Source of the DNA: Opitutia bacterium
Lineage (GTDB): Bacteria; Verrucomicrobiota; Verrucomicrobiia; Opitutales; UBA953
DNA: 43,723 bases
Reading direction: 5' to 3'
NCBI GenBank assembly: GCA_947377865.1
Contig: CANCHK010000015.1
Span: 1 to 43,723 of the forward strand
Each line of letters opens with the position of its first letter. Within the stretch, counting starts at the first letter, position 1. Under the pieces are notes generated by a model that saw nothing but the letters and a program-made list of their open reading frames with translations, did not search any database and had not been told where the DNA came from. A program made the translations under genes and the position numbers. Shown one piece after another: positions 26,695-35,255 of the stretch.

Positions 26695-29415
26695 ATGCCT
26701 TTCTGTCGTGCGCTGCTGCTGACCTTCCTCCTGCCCTTCGCGGCGCCAGCCTTGGAACTGCACGTCTCCCCCAAGGGCGACGACCAAGCCAGCGGCCAGG
26801 CCGATGCACCGCTGGCTTCGCTCAACGGCGCCCGACTCGCGGTCCGCAGGCTGCCCCGCCCGCTGACCGAACCGATCCGCGTGCTCTTCGCCGAAGGCAC
26901 CTACCGCATCGACGTCGCCGTGGCCTTCGATGAAAAGGATTCCGGCGGAGAAGGCCGGCTCGTCTCCTACGAAGCGGCGCCGGGCGCCAAGGTCATCTTC
27001 TCCGGCGGCAAGGAACTGCCGCCCTTCCAGGTCGGCAAGGACGGCCGATGGACGCTCCAAGCCCCGGCCGGCACCGAGACCTTCGAACAGCTCTGGGTCG
27101 GGAATCTTCGCGCCACCCGCGCACGCACCAACAACCCCGGCAGCCACTACGTCCGCAGCCTCGAAAGCGAAGCCCCCATCCCGGGCGGAGCGGCTGGCTC
27201 CGGCTTCACGGAGCAGACCATCCGGGTCGACCCGAAGGAGCTCACCGCCTTCGGCGAGCTCAGCCCCGCCGAGGCCCAGGATGCGGTCGCGACCTTCTAC
27301 CACAAATGGGATACGACGCGCAGCCGCGTGGAATCGGCCGATGCTTCGTCCGGCACGCTCAGGGTCCGCGGCCCCGCCCAGAAGGGCAACACGGCCTTCG
27401 ACCACCTGACCGGGATGGTCATCGAGAACCTGCTCTCCCTGCTCGACGAGCCTGGCGAATGGTTCCTGAGCCGCGGCGGACAGCTCAGCTACCTTCCCCG
27501 CTCCGGCGAGTCCGTCGAACAAGCCCGGGCCACCTACCCCGTCGCCGAGAAGCTGCTGACCTTCGTCGGCAAGCCGGGCGACCCGGTTCGTCACCTGGCC
27601 TTCCGCGGGCTGCGCTTCAGCCATGCCAAAGGCCTCCCCTCGCTCGCCACGGCGAGCCCCAATCAGGCCGCGGTCCGCACGGTCGACGGCGTGATCACGC
27701 TCGAACACGCCCGACAGGTGTCCTTCGCGGGCTGCGAGCTCTCCCACGTCGGCAGCTATGGCTTCTCGCTCCGCCAAGGATGCCGCGAGGTGAGCATCGA
27801 GAAATGCCTGGTCACCGACCTGGGCGCCGGCGGCATCAAGATCGGCACGCTCAACGACGAGGCCAAGCCGGAGAACCATGCGAGCCATAATCGGGTTCAC
27901 AACAATATCATCCGCGACGGCGGCCTGATCTTCCCCTGCGCGGTCGGCGTCTGGATCGGCTCCTCCTCGGACAACGCGGTGACGCACAACGAGATCTCGG
28001 ACTTCTTCTATTCCGCGGTCTCCGTCGGCTGGCGCTGGGGCTACGCGCCCAGCAACGCCAAGCGCAACAAGGTCGAGCGGAACCACCTGCACCACCTGGG
28101 CAAAGGGCTGCTGAGCGACATGGGCGGCGTCTACACCCTGGGCCCTTCGGAAGGCACTTCGGTCAGCCATAATCACATCCACCACGTGACCTGCTTCGGC
28201 TATGGCGGCTGGGGCCTCTACACCGACGAGGGCAGCACCGGCATCACGATGGAGGGCAACGTGGTCCATGATACCACCGACGGCGGCTTCCATCAGCACT
28301 ACGGCCAGGACAACGTCATCCGGAACAACGTCTTCGCCTTCTCCGAAGATTATCAGGTCAAACGCTCCCGCGCCGAAGACCACCTGTCGTATGCCTTCGA
28401 AAAGAACATCATCGTCTATGACCGCGGCGACCTGCTCGGCGGCGTCTGGACCGGCACGACCGCGAATTTCCTGCATCAGGGCAATGTCTACTGGGATTAC
28501 TCCGCCCGCCCGGTGACGTTCACGGACAAGAAACTCTCGCTGGCCGGCTGGCAGCAGAAAGGTCAGGACGTCGGCTCGCTCGTGGCCGACCCCTTGTTCG
28601 TCGATCCCGCCAAGCGGGATTTCCGCCTCCAGCCCGGCTCGCCGGCCCTCGCCCTCGGCATCAAGCCCCTGGACATCTCCACGATGGGCGTGCTCCGCGA
28701 CGATCCGGCCTGGCGCAAGCTAGCCGACACCTTCGAACGGGGCCCTGAAGTCGACCGCCCGGCCCGCCCAGATGCCCCGCCTCTGAATATTCGCCAAAGC
28801 TTCGAAGGGCGCATCGTCGACCAGAAACGTCCGTTCCCTCACGGGACGCCCGCCCTGACGATCAACCACGCCCCGCCCGGCAAGCCCCGCACCAGCCTTG
28901 GCGACGCCTTACGCATCAGCACGGCCCAGCATATCGAGGGCAAACAGGCGTTGCTTTTCCAGGACGCGCCGGGACTTCCCGCCGCCTACTACCCGATGCT
29001 GTCGTTCAATCCGCACCACCGGACCGGCACGTCGACCGTGAGCTTCAACCTCTACCTCGAGCCCAAGGCGATCTTCATGCACGAGTGGCGCACGAAAGGA
29101 AATCCTTACCGCACCGGACCCGTGCTCCACGTCGAGAACGGGCGGCTCACCGGCGTCAAAGGACTCGACCTGGCCGTGCCGCTCCGGAAGTGGATCCGCT
29201 TCGAACTCTCGGCCGTCATCGGCGACGCCTGCACCGGCCGCTGGAACCTGAAGGTCACGCCCGCAGGCGAAGCCACCAAGGAATTCAAGGACCTCCCTTG
29301 CCGTCACCCCGACATGAAGACGCTCGATTGGGTCGGCTTCATCAGCAACGCGAACGAGAAGACCGAGTTCTACCTCGACGACCTTGCGATCCTGACCGAC
29401 GACCCGGCCCGCTGA
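26695..29415 (+). CDS. Exported right-handed parallel beta-helix protein, GH141-like
   Basis: The 906-residue product has a signal peptide (ATG 26695) and an N-terminal segment typical of beta-helix glycosidases (LHVSPKGDDQASGQ, then GRLVSYEAAPGAKVIFSGG). A long run of short Asn/His/Gly-rich turns follows (NNIIRDGG, SHNHIHHVT, MEGNVVHDTTDGGFHQHYG, RNNVFAF), the ladder of a parallel beta-helix. The segment GGVYTLGPSEGT and YGGWGLYTDEGS are reminiscent of family GH141, which includes fucosidase and xylanase activities. About 200 C-terminal residues look like a separate beta-sandwich (concanavalin-like) domain. It probably acts on plant or algal polysaccharides outside the cell. Family assignment is from memory of motifs and should be held loosely. 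Confidence 0.8.
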   Translation: MPFCRALLLTFLLPFAAPALELHVSPKGDDQASGQADAPLASLNGARLAVRRLPRPLTEPIRVLFAEGTYRIDVAVAFDEKDSGGEGRLVSYEAAPGAKVIFSGGKELPPFQVGKDGRWTLQAPAGTETFEQLWVGNLRATRARTNNPGSHYVRSLESEAPIPGGAAGSGFTEQTIRVDPKELTAFGELSPAEAQDAVATFYHKWDTTRSRVESADASSGTLRVRGPAQKGNTAFDHLTGMVIENLLSLLDEPGEWFLSRGGQLSYLPRSGESVEQARATYPVAEKLLTFVGKPGDPVRHLAFRGLRFSHAKGLPSLATASPNQAAVRTVDGVITLEHARQVSFAGCELSHVGSYGFSLRQGCREVSIEKCLVTDLGAGGIKIGTLNDEAKPENHASHNRVHNNIIRDGGLIFPCAVGVWIGSSSDNAVTHNEISDFFYSAVSVGWRWGYAPSNAKRNKVERNHLHHLGKGLLSDMGGVYTLGPSEGTSVSHNHIHHVTCFGYGGWGLYTDEGSTGITMEGNVVHDTTDGGFHQHYGQDNVIRNNVFAFSEDYQVKRSRAEDHLSYAFEKNIIVYDRGDLLGGVWTGTTANFLHQGNVYWDYSARPVTFTDKKLSLAGWQQKGQDVGSLVADPLFVDPAKRDFRLQPGSPALALGIKPLDISTMGVLRDDPAWRKLADTFERGPEVDRPARPDAPPLNIRQSFEGRIVDQKRPFPHGTPALTINHAPPGKPRTSLGDALRISTAQHIEGKQALLFQDAPGLPAAYYPMLSFNPHHRTGTSTVSFNLYLEPKAIFMHEWRTKGNPYRTGPVLHVENGRLTGVKGLDLAVPLRKWIRFELSAVIGDACTGRWNLKVTPAGEATKEFKDLPCRHPDMKTLDWVGFISNANEKTEFYLDDLAILTDDPAR

Positions 29416-30252
29416 TCACTTCGCCGGCTTAGGGTTCTCCTTGAAGAACCGGACGATCAGTTCGGTGGAGCCCTTGGCGTATTCGTGCCCGCCGCCGTGG
29501 ATCGCGGTCACGAGGGGGGCGCCCTTGGACGAGGCGAAGATCGTCGCGTCCAGCACGCCTTCCTTGGCCCAAGGCTTGCCCTCGTCGGAGCAGCCGTTGA
29601 AACGCTTCACCGCGGCGAAGGTGGCCTGCTGCCAGCTGAACTTGACGATCGGGTCCTTTTCGCCGGCGACATGGATCACCGGCATCGGAGCAGAGATCTT
29701 GGCGTCGGCCCGTAGGCCGCCCGCGACGGAACCGATCGCGGCGATGACCTCCGGACGCGCTTGCCAGAGGAGGTAGCTGAACGCCGCGCCGTTGGAATGA
29801 CCCATCGAGAAGACGCGACGGACATCGACCGGTTGCTGCTTCTTCAGGTCGGCGAGGATGGCGTCGAACAGATGGATATCCCGGTCGCCTTCGCCCCCGA
29901 CGGTCGTCTGCCAGCCCGGCATCCGTCCGGCCTTGTCGACGAGCGGCGAGACGGTCGGCAGCCCCTGCGGAAAGACGAGGATCGAGGTCGTGTCGGCCTT
30001 CTCGTACCCCCACTTGCCCGCGGCCTGCGTGGCGCGGCCGCCGTGGCCATGCCAGCAGAAGACGACGGCGACCTGACCCGCCACGCCGGCAGGGATACGC
30101 ACGAGGGCGGTTCGCTTGACCCCGTCGACGGTCCATTCGCGCTCCACGAAGCCCTCGGGCGCCTTCGCCGAGAACAGGTCGCGGAATTTGTCCTGCGCCG
30201 GCAGGGCGATGGCATAGAAGAGGAAGAACGCGACGATGACCAGTTGAGGCAT
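29416..30252 (-). CDS. Exported PHB-depolymerase-like alpha/beta hydrolase
   Basis: From ATG 30252 the 278-residue product carries a signal peptide and the esterase/LpqC fold: oxyanion segment VFCWHGHGGRA, the nucleophile elbow GHSNGA (Ser153), an Asp in AGEKDPIVKF and the catalytic His in HGGGHEY. It is likely a feruloyl/acetyl esterase or polyester hydrolase. Its stop codon directly abuts that of the convergent beta-helix gene. A 13-bp hairpin ends six bases before the start codon, so its ribosome site may be hidden in the folded leader. Confidence 0.82.
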   Translation of the reverse strand: MPQLVIVAFFLFYAIALPAQDKFRDLFSAKAPEGFVEREWTVDGVKRTALVRIPAGVAGQVAVVFCWHGHGGRATQAAGKWGYEKADTTSILVFPQGLPTVSPLVDKAGRMPGWQTTVGGEGDRDIHLFDAILADLKKQQPVDVRRVFSMGHSNGAAFSYLLWQARPEVIAAIGSVAGGLRADAKISAPMPVIHVAGEKDPIVKFSWQQATFAAVKRFNGCSDEGKPWAKEGVLDATIFASSKGAPLVTAIHGGGHEYAKGSTELIVRFFKENPKPAK

Positions 30253-30258
30253 AAACGA

Positions 30259-30293
30259 GAGGGGCTTCCCGATATAACACCGGGAAGCCCCTC
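30259..30293 (-). terminator. 13-bp perfect hairpin between BI-1 and hydrolase genes
   Basis: GAGGGGCTTCCCG (30259-30271) pairs perfectly with CGGGAAGCCCCTC (30281-30293) over nine bases. On the minus strand it follows the BI-1 gene and is trailed by TCGTTTATG, so it could terminate BI-1 transcription, with a short T run. It also forms the leader of the hydrolase gene, whose ATG lies immediately after. Confidence 0.65.
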
Positions 30294-30313
30294 GAGGTTG
30301 CCGCAAATCAGGC

Positions 30314-31051
30314 TTAGTCGCGACGACCGCCCGCGAAGAAGCGGATGACGTAGAAGAGCAGCGTGACGAAGGAGGAGAACAGGATGAAAGCCGCGGCGAC
30401 GTGCTGGTCGGTCTCGAGGGTGTTCTTGATCTCGTTGGTCTGGTAGAGGATCACCGTGGCCATCAGGACGATCATCGCGATGGAGAACCAGGCGCCGAGG
30501 CTCAGGCCGGCGATGGCGGCGACGAGGACGATGGCGAGGGCGGCGAAGCTACCCAGGATGATGGCCACCTTGAGGAAGGAGAAGTCGAGGTTCGTCATGA
30601 ACACCAAGGCGGTGAGGCCGGCGATCATGCCGCCGGTGACGATGCCGGCCGGGACCAGGACGGTGCTGGCGTTACCCTTGGTGGAAAGGATGACGTAACC
30701 GATGAGGGGGATGAAGATCAGGGCTTCGAGGACGACGTAGAGGCCGAGGCCCGCATACTGGGTTCCGCGGGAGGAACGGTTGAAGGCCAGCGACTGAGCC
30801 ACCGTGGTGGCGCCCCAGAAGGCGAGCATGACGAGCAGGATGCTCCAGCCGCCGAGGGACTTCATCATGGAGAAAAGTCCGGAGAAGAGCGCGAAGGCGA
30901 TGCCGCTCTGGCGGTCGAAACCGACGAAGAAGATCGCCAGCAAGGCCGCGAAGGCGGCGAAGCCGATGGCCACGAGGCCGTAGGTACGACGGAAGAAGGC
31001 GGCGCGATCGGCGGCCGGGGCGTCAGCGACGATGAAGGGATTGGATTCCAT
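30314..31051 (-). CDS. Bax inhibitor-1/YccA family membrane protein
   Basis: This 245-residue protein has a short N-terminal tail and about seven hydrophobic segments, with conserved BI-1 parts such as FFRRTYGLVAIGFAAFA, the paired FVGFDR region and LYQTNEIKNT toward the end. BI-1 family proteins form pH-sensitive cation channels; in bacteria the role is unclear, with some acting as chaperone-like factors or calcium leaks. It is followed by the 13-bp hairpin. A promoter-like pair lies just upstream of the ATG. Confidence 0.88.
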   Translation of the reverse strand: MESNPFIVADAPAADRAAFFRRTYGLVAIGFAAFAALLAIFFVGFDRQSGIAFALFSGLFSMMKSLGGWSILLVMLAFWGATTVAQSLAFNRSSRGTQYAGLGLYVVLEALIFIPLIGYVILSTKGNASTVLVPAGIVTGGMIAGLTALVFMTNLDFSFLKVAIILGSFAALAIVLVAAIAGLSLGAWFSIAMIVLMATVILYQTNEIKNTLETDQHVAAAFILFSSFVTLLFYVIRFFAGGRRD

Positions 31052-31058
31052 GCCTCTA

Positions 31059-31085
31059 ATCTTAGCCCTTTTGCGTATCAGTCAA
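31059..31085 (-). promoter_or_regulatory. Promoter candidate for the BI-1 gene, start-proximal
   Basis: On the minus strand TTGACT (31080-31085) and TAAGAT (31059-31064) are 15 bases apart. The -10 ends only 7 bases before the ATG at 31051, so the transcript would be leaderless or nearly so. The spacer is shorter than optimal. Confidence 0.4.
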
Positions 31086-31099
31086 GTCCACCCCGCCGT

Positions 31100-33616
31100 T
31101 CAACGGTGACGAAACCGCACCGAAATTATCCGCAGGCGTCTTCCGAATCGCGCGACGGGGTGTTCGTCGGCCACCCGCTGGACGATCAGCTCGCAGACAC
31201 AGCTGCCACCCTGCCCCTCCGCACGACCGACGACGCGGAACGTGTCGCCCCGCGTCGTCAGCAACGGAGCCCACGCCTCCAGCAGGTCTTCAGCCCGCAA
31301 CCGGACCGGTAACGCCGCCTCAAGGGAAGCAAAGGGCGCATCGATTTCCGCCGCCTCAAGGGCGTGCGCCAATATCCCCGATGCGGCGAAAGCCTTCAGC
31401 GAACCGTGCGGCCAGCCGTGCTCCGGATGAAGGTCGACGATCTTCCGGGCCAATCTGGCGAGCTTGCTTTCATCCACGCTCCTGACCGCTTGCTGCCCGG
31501 CCAACGCTTCGAAGACCGGCGGCAACAAGGTCGCCGCCGCACCGTCCGGGATATCCGTATCAGTCATCGCGCCCCACTTGGCCAAGGACGCACCGGAGGG
31601 ACGCGTAAAGAATAGCGCCCCTTGCAATTCCTGCGGCTCGAAAGGTCCTCCCGCATCCGCCGTCCATCTGCCTGTCGCTTCCCTCAGGAATGCCTCCCAC
31701 GCCTTGGGGTCACGGGAATTGACGTTGAACGGGCCGATGACCTGGAAGGCGCTCGCCCCCTCCTTCGCGCCGGACGGCAAGGCGACTCGGACGAGAAAGG
31801 GGTTATGCGAAACGACCCCGACCTCAGGCATCAGCAATGGCGCGCTGGAAAAACACCTGTCCAGATGATCCAGCCACGCCTTCGAGCCCGCAGGCTCGAG
31901 GTGCCGCAGCGTGCCGACGGAAAGCCATGGCCTGGCGGGAAAATCACGGAGCTTCACCGTCGCGAACGTTCCGGCCTCGGAAGCATCATGGCGGTTGGCA
32001 CGCAAGTCCCACAACGGACCGACAAGGGGAGACGCATCATGGTCCACGACCTCCAGCGCCGAGGCAAGCGGATGAGCCACGGTCCATTGAGCAGCGTCTT
32101 CCGGCAGGTCGAAATCCCATCGCGGCTTGGAAAGCTCCCCTGAGGCGGCGGCGGACCACAGTTCACCCGCGTCCCTTGGTCGCAACCGAACCCTCAGGCA
32201 GGCACGGCGTTCCTCGATGACATAACCAGAACTGTCTTCCCGCGAATAATCCTCGCCGGTCGTAGTCATGAGCACGTCAGGAAAAACCAGGTTCTCCAAG
32301 GCGATGGCCGGCTTCGCAGGGTAATCGGCGATGACGTCTTCGCGCGCAGGCTCGCCCGCATAAGGGCGGAGACGGATGCTGACCTTCCCCCTGAATCGTA
32401 AGGCGATCTCGATGCGATCGTCCGGAAGGAACGTCTCGGGACTGGGACGTTTCCAGCCAGGCCCATGGCTAGCCCGGTCCATCCTCCAGGTCACCTTCGT
32501 GAGGATGCGTGCCAAGCCCTGCGGCTGGGTGACCGGATCGGGCCCGACGAAGGCATACGCTTCCCCCGGCAAAAGACCTCGTCCTTCCATGCCGAAAGTG
32601 GACGCGTCCGCGACCTCCACCCAGAACCACAGCCCTCGCTCACGCTCGCCTTGCCGAATGATCCCAAAATCTTCCTGCGGGCAATCATCGAGATCCACCG
32701 TGAAACTGCTCTTGGTCTCCAGATTGGTCACGGCGACCTCAGGCGAGCCGACGACTTCCGCGAGGAAGATCTTGCCTCGAGGACCGGCGAGGACCGGAAC
32801 CGCCAAAGGATTCCAGAGAACCGCCGAACCATGGAACCTAAGACGATGCCGACCATCGCTGCGCGCATTGAAGAACCCCAGGCTGAGTCGAAAGTCCGAG
32901 AGGACCGGCAAGGTGTTGAGCGACCGCAAGCCGTCGTCGATGCGCGTCAGCGGATAACCCTTCGTCGGTGCCTGGCCGAAGGACGGTGCCCGCAACTTGT
33001 CCGCGATCGGCTGACCCACCAACGCGTTGAGCGAGGCCTCGGCGGACAGATCCTGCCGCCAACCGCCATGGAGGCTGTCGGTCAGCAGCCCGCGCACCTG
33101 CCAGGACGTGCCCGGCTCATCTGGCCTCCCGAAGAACTCCCGGCCGCCGGCCGCCAGCGCATGAGCCTGCCCTGCCGTGACCGACTCCGCCAAGGCATGC
33201 GGAAGCTTCGCCCGGCCCGCAGGGGTCTTGGCCCATGCGGAAGCGTGCTGGGCTGCCACATACCGGGCGCCGACATCGTGAGACAATGACAGATCGTCGA
33301 CCTCCCAGCGGGCGGAAAGGGAACCATCCGCCCAGACACCTGTCATCACTCCTTGGCCGGCGGCGCCGCGGACGCAAAGGAAGCCCGAAGGATCTTCCCA
33401 GGTGGAGGCGACATCCGGCCCAAGTCTTGACTGCAATTCTGCAAACCCCCGCAATGCGGCGTTTTCCGCGGCACGGCGAAGCACCCCACGGACTTGCGAC
33501 GCCTCTTGCTGCCTCAGCTCCACGACGGTCAGGGTCGCCAATGAGAATGCCAGCGCGACCAGACAGGCCAAGGTCATCAACGCGGCGAACAATGCTAATC
33601 CGTTTCTCTTATTCAT
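31100..33616 (-). CDS. Large exported pilin-like protein, Verru_Chthon cassette A-like
   Basis: The 838-residue product begins NKRNGLALFAALMTL with a following hydrophobic helix and a helical EL-rich stretch, like PilX/GspK-type minor pseudopilins lacking the +5 Glu. The long body has beta-rich, Trp- and Pro-rich segments and the phrase AVLWNPLAVPV, which recalls the ELWNPYNVP region of the Verru_Chthon cassette protein A family found in Verrucomicrobia. The other cassette members, small prepilin-type proteins, are absent next to it. It diverges from the first response regulator across 76 bases. Function is unknown; a surface or type II-like secretion role is inferred from the N terminus. The true start is ATG 33616; an antisense frame extends much further into the regulator gene. 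Confidence 0.6.
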   Translation of the reverse strand: MNKRNGLALFAALMTLACLVALAFSLATLTVVELRQQEASQVRGVLRRAAENAALRGFAELQSRLGPDVASTWEDPSGFLCVRGAAGQGVMTGVWADGSLSARWEVDDLSLSHDVGARYVAAQHASAWAKTPAGRAKLPHALAESVTAGQAHALAAGGREFFGRPDEPGTSWQVRGLLTDSLHGGWRQDLSAEASLNALVGQPIADKLRAPSFGQAPTKGYPLTRIDDGLRSLNTLPVLSDFRLSLGFFNARSDGRHRLRFHGSAVLWNPLAVPVLAGPRGKIFLAEVVGSPEVAVTNLETKSSFTVDLDDCPQEDFGIIRQGERERGLWFWVEVADASTFGMEGRGLLPGEAYAFVGPDPVTQPQGLARILTKVTWRMDRASHGPGWKRPSPETFLPDDRIEIALRFRGKVSIRLRPYAGEPAREDVIADYPAKPAIALENLVFPDVLMTTTGEDYSREDSSGYVIEERRACLRVRLRPRDAGELWSAAASGELSKPRWDFDLPEDAAQWTVAHPLASALEVVDHDASPLVGPLWDLRANRHDASEAGTFATVKLRDFPARPWLSVGTLRHLEPAGSKAWLDHLDRCFSSAPLLMPEVGVVSHNPFLVRVALPSGAKEGASAFQVIGPFNVNSRDPKAWEAFLREATGRWTADAGGPFEPQELQGALFFTRPSGASLAKWGAMTDTDIPDGAAATLLPPVFEALAGQQAVRSVDESKLARLARKIVDLHPEHGWPHGSLKAFAASGILAHALEAAEIDAPFASLEAALPVRLRAEDLLEAWAPLLTTRGDTFRVVGRAEGQGGSCVCELIVQRVADEHPVARFGRRLRIISVRFRHR

Positions 33617-33692
33617 CGATGAGGAATAAGCCCCATCGTCTTTCCGTTGATAATAAAGGGGCAAAACAGGATATCTCTCATGTATCAACTCC

Positions 33693-34433
33693 ATGAAGAC
33701 ATCATTGCGCAAGATCCGCGTCAGCCGTCCGAGTTTTCCGCTCGCGAAGAAACCCTTCTTCCCGACCACGTCTCCGGACGGCAAGAAACGCGTGCTGGTG
33801 ATCGAGGACCAGTCCGCGGTCTGCGACCTGGTCGCGGAGATGGTGCACGCCCACCCGCGCTGCGACCTCGCCGGCAAGGGCTCCGATGGCGAGAGCGCGG
33901 TCGAACTGGCCCTGCAGCTCCGCCCGGACATCCTGGTGCTCGACGTCATCATGCCCGGCGTCGGCGGCATCGAGGTCCTGCGCCGCCTCGGCGGCAGCCT
34001 GCCCGCGATGAAGGTGCTGATCTTCTCGGGCAAGCAGGAGCCGCACATCGTCCGTGCGCTCATGCAGGCGGGCATCCACGGCTTCGTGAACAAGAACGGC
34101 CCGCTCTCCGAGCTCCGCAAGGCGCTCGAAGCGATCGCCCTCGGCAACACCTGGTTCAACGAGGACTTCAGCCGCACGGTCCGCCAGGCCCTCGCCTCCC
34201 CCGCCCATCTCGGCGAAGGGATGATCGACCAGCTGACCCCGCGCGAACGGGAGATCGCGGTGCTCATCGCCCAGAGCCACAGCAGCAAGGAGGTCGCCGG
34301 CCGCCTGAACATCAGCATCAAGACCGCCGAGAACCACCGGGCCAACCTGATGCGCAAGCTCGGCGTCCGCGACGTGGCCGGCCTCGTCCGCTTCGTGGTC
34401 CGCCAAGGGCTGGTCGACCCGGCGGCGGAATAA
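33693..34433 (+). CDS. NarL/FixJ-type response regulator, first of a tandem pair
   Basis: The 246-residue protein has a basic N-terminal extension of 30 residues, a receiver domain (acidic pocket Glu38/Asp39, phosphoacceptor Asp84 in LVLDVIMPG, a switch Ser in LIFSG and Lys in FVNKNG) and a LuxR-type HTH (LTPREREIAVLIA, KEVAGRLNISIKTAENH). It is a phosphorylation-controlled transcription factor. No histidine kinase is in the window. It is a close paralogue of the next gene and lies before the copper genes. Alternative starts inside the extension are possible. Confidence 0.9.
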   Translation: MKTSLRKIRVSRPSFPLAKKPFFPTTSPDGKKRVLVIEDQSAVCDLVAEMVHAHPRCDLAGKGSDGESAVELALQLRPDILVLDVIMPGVGGIEVLRRLGGSLPAMKVLIFSGKQEPHIVRALMQAGIHGFVNKNGPLSELRKALEAIALGNTWFNEDFSRTVRQALASPAHLGEGMIDQLTPREREIAVLIAQSHSSKEVAGRLNISIKTAENHRANLMRKLGVRDVAGLVRFVVRQGLVDPAAE

Positions 34434-34505
34434 GATTCTTACTGACGGACGCCTTTTTGCGTTCGCCTGCGGTCGGGGGAAGGACAGAATCATCCTTACT
34501 CCCCC

Positions 34506-35177
34506 ATGAAGACAACTTCCCGGAAGGCGAAATCGGTCGTGGTCGTGGAAGACCAGACCGCCATCTGCGAACTGATCATCGAGATGCTCGAGGCCCGTGG
34601 CGCCTATCGCGTGCTGGGCTCGACGGCCGACGGCAACGAGGGCCTCGCCCTCGCGAAGCAGCTGAAGCCGGACATCCTCATCCTCGACATCCTCCTGCCA
34701 GGCATCAGCGGCCTCGAGGTCCTCCGCCAGCTCCACGAGACGCAACCGGAGCTGAAGGTGCTGGTCTTCTCCGCGAAGTCCGAGAAACAGCTCGCCCGCG
34801 GCCTCCTCAAGGTCGGCGTCCGTGGCTACGTGCCGAAGAGCGCCCGTCTCTCCGAACTGCGCCAAGCGGTCGACGCCGTCGCCGCCGGCGACACCTGGTT
34901 CAGCGAAGCCTTCCAGAAAGCGATGGCCGACGCCCTCACGGCACCGGAAAGCGACGTCGACGCGAAGGGCTCCACGCTCACGGACCGCGAGAAGGAGATC
35001 GCGATCCTGCTGGCGAAGAGCTTCTCAAGCAAGGAAGTCGCGGTGAAACTCGATATCAGCGCCAAGACGGTCGAGAACCACCGCACGAACCTGATGCGCA
35101 AGCTCGGCGTCCATGATGTCGCCGGCGTCATCCGCTTCGTCGTCCGCCAAGGCTTCTACGACCCTTCGGAGGGCTGA
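34506..35177 (+). CDS. NarL/FixJ-type response regulator, second of a tandem pair
   Basis: The 223-residue paralogue has a receiver domain (Glu15/Asp16 pocket, phosphoacceptor Asp61 in LILDILLPG, Lys in YVPKSA) and a LuxR-type HTH ending ENHRTNLMRKLGVHDVAG, nearly identical in the recognition helix region to the first regulator. Both probably bind similar DNA sites. A 72-base gap separates the two and 78 bases separate it from the multicopper oxidase gene, so it may control that gene. Orphan status and copper control are inferred from position. Confidence 0.92.
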   Translation: MKTTSRKAKSVVVVEDQTAICELIIEMLEARGAYRVLGSTADGNEGLALAKQLKPDILILDILLPGISGLEVLRQLHETQPELKVLVFSAKSEKQLARGLLKVGVRGYVPKSARLSELRQAVDAVAAGDTWFSEAFQKAMADALTAPESDVDAKGSTLTDREKEIAILLAKSFSSKEVAVKLDISAKTVENHRTNLMRKLGVHDVAGVIRFVVRQGFYDPSEG

Positions 35178-35206
35178 CCCTCTCCCCGATTGCCTGTTTT
35201 AAGGCT

Positions 35207-35235
35207 TTTCCCCGCATTCGTTTGCGAACGGGAAA
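35207..35235 (+). promoter_or_regulatory. Imperfect inverted repeat upstream of the multicopper oxidase
   Basis: TTTCCC (35207-35212) faces GGGAAA (35230-35235), with inner TTCG (35217-35220) facing CGAA (35225-35228) and a small bulge. It is followed by ATATTA, a -10-like element, about 20 bases before the ATG. This could be an operator for the oxidase gene. Confidence 0.3.
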
Positions 35236-35255
35236 TATTAGGCGATGATGTCCGC

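Noticed and set aside
26425-28476. 683-codon open frame antisense to the methyltransferase end and beta-helix gene
   Set aside because: It has no recognisable domain, is rich in Arg/Gly/Asp/Val as expected from the complement of GC-rich coding DNA, and the plus-strand genes have clear motifs.
33617-34357. N-terminal extension of the 838-residue minus-strand protein into the first response regulator
   Set aside because: The extension is the complement of the receiver and HTH; a clear hydrophobic N terminus begins at 33616.
34434-34505. GATTCT and AGAATC arms flanking the gap between the two regulators
   Set aside because: Arms are only 6 bp and far apart; no convincing terminator or operator structure.
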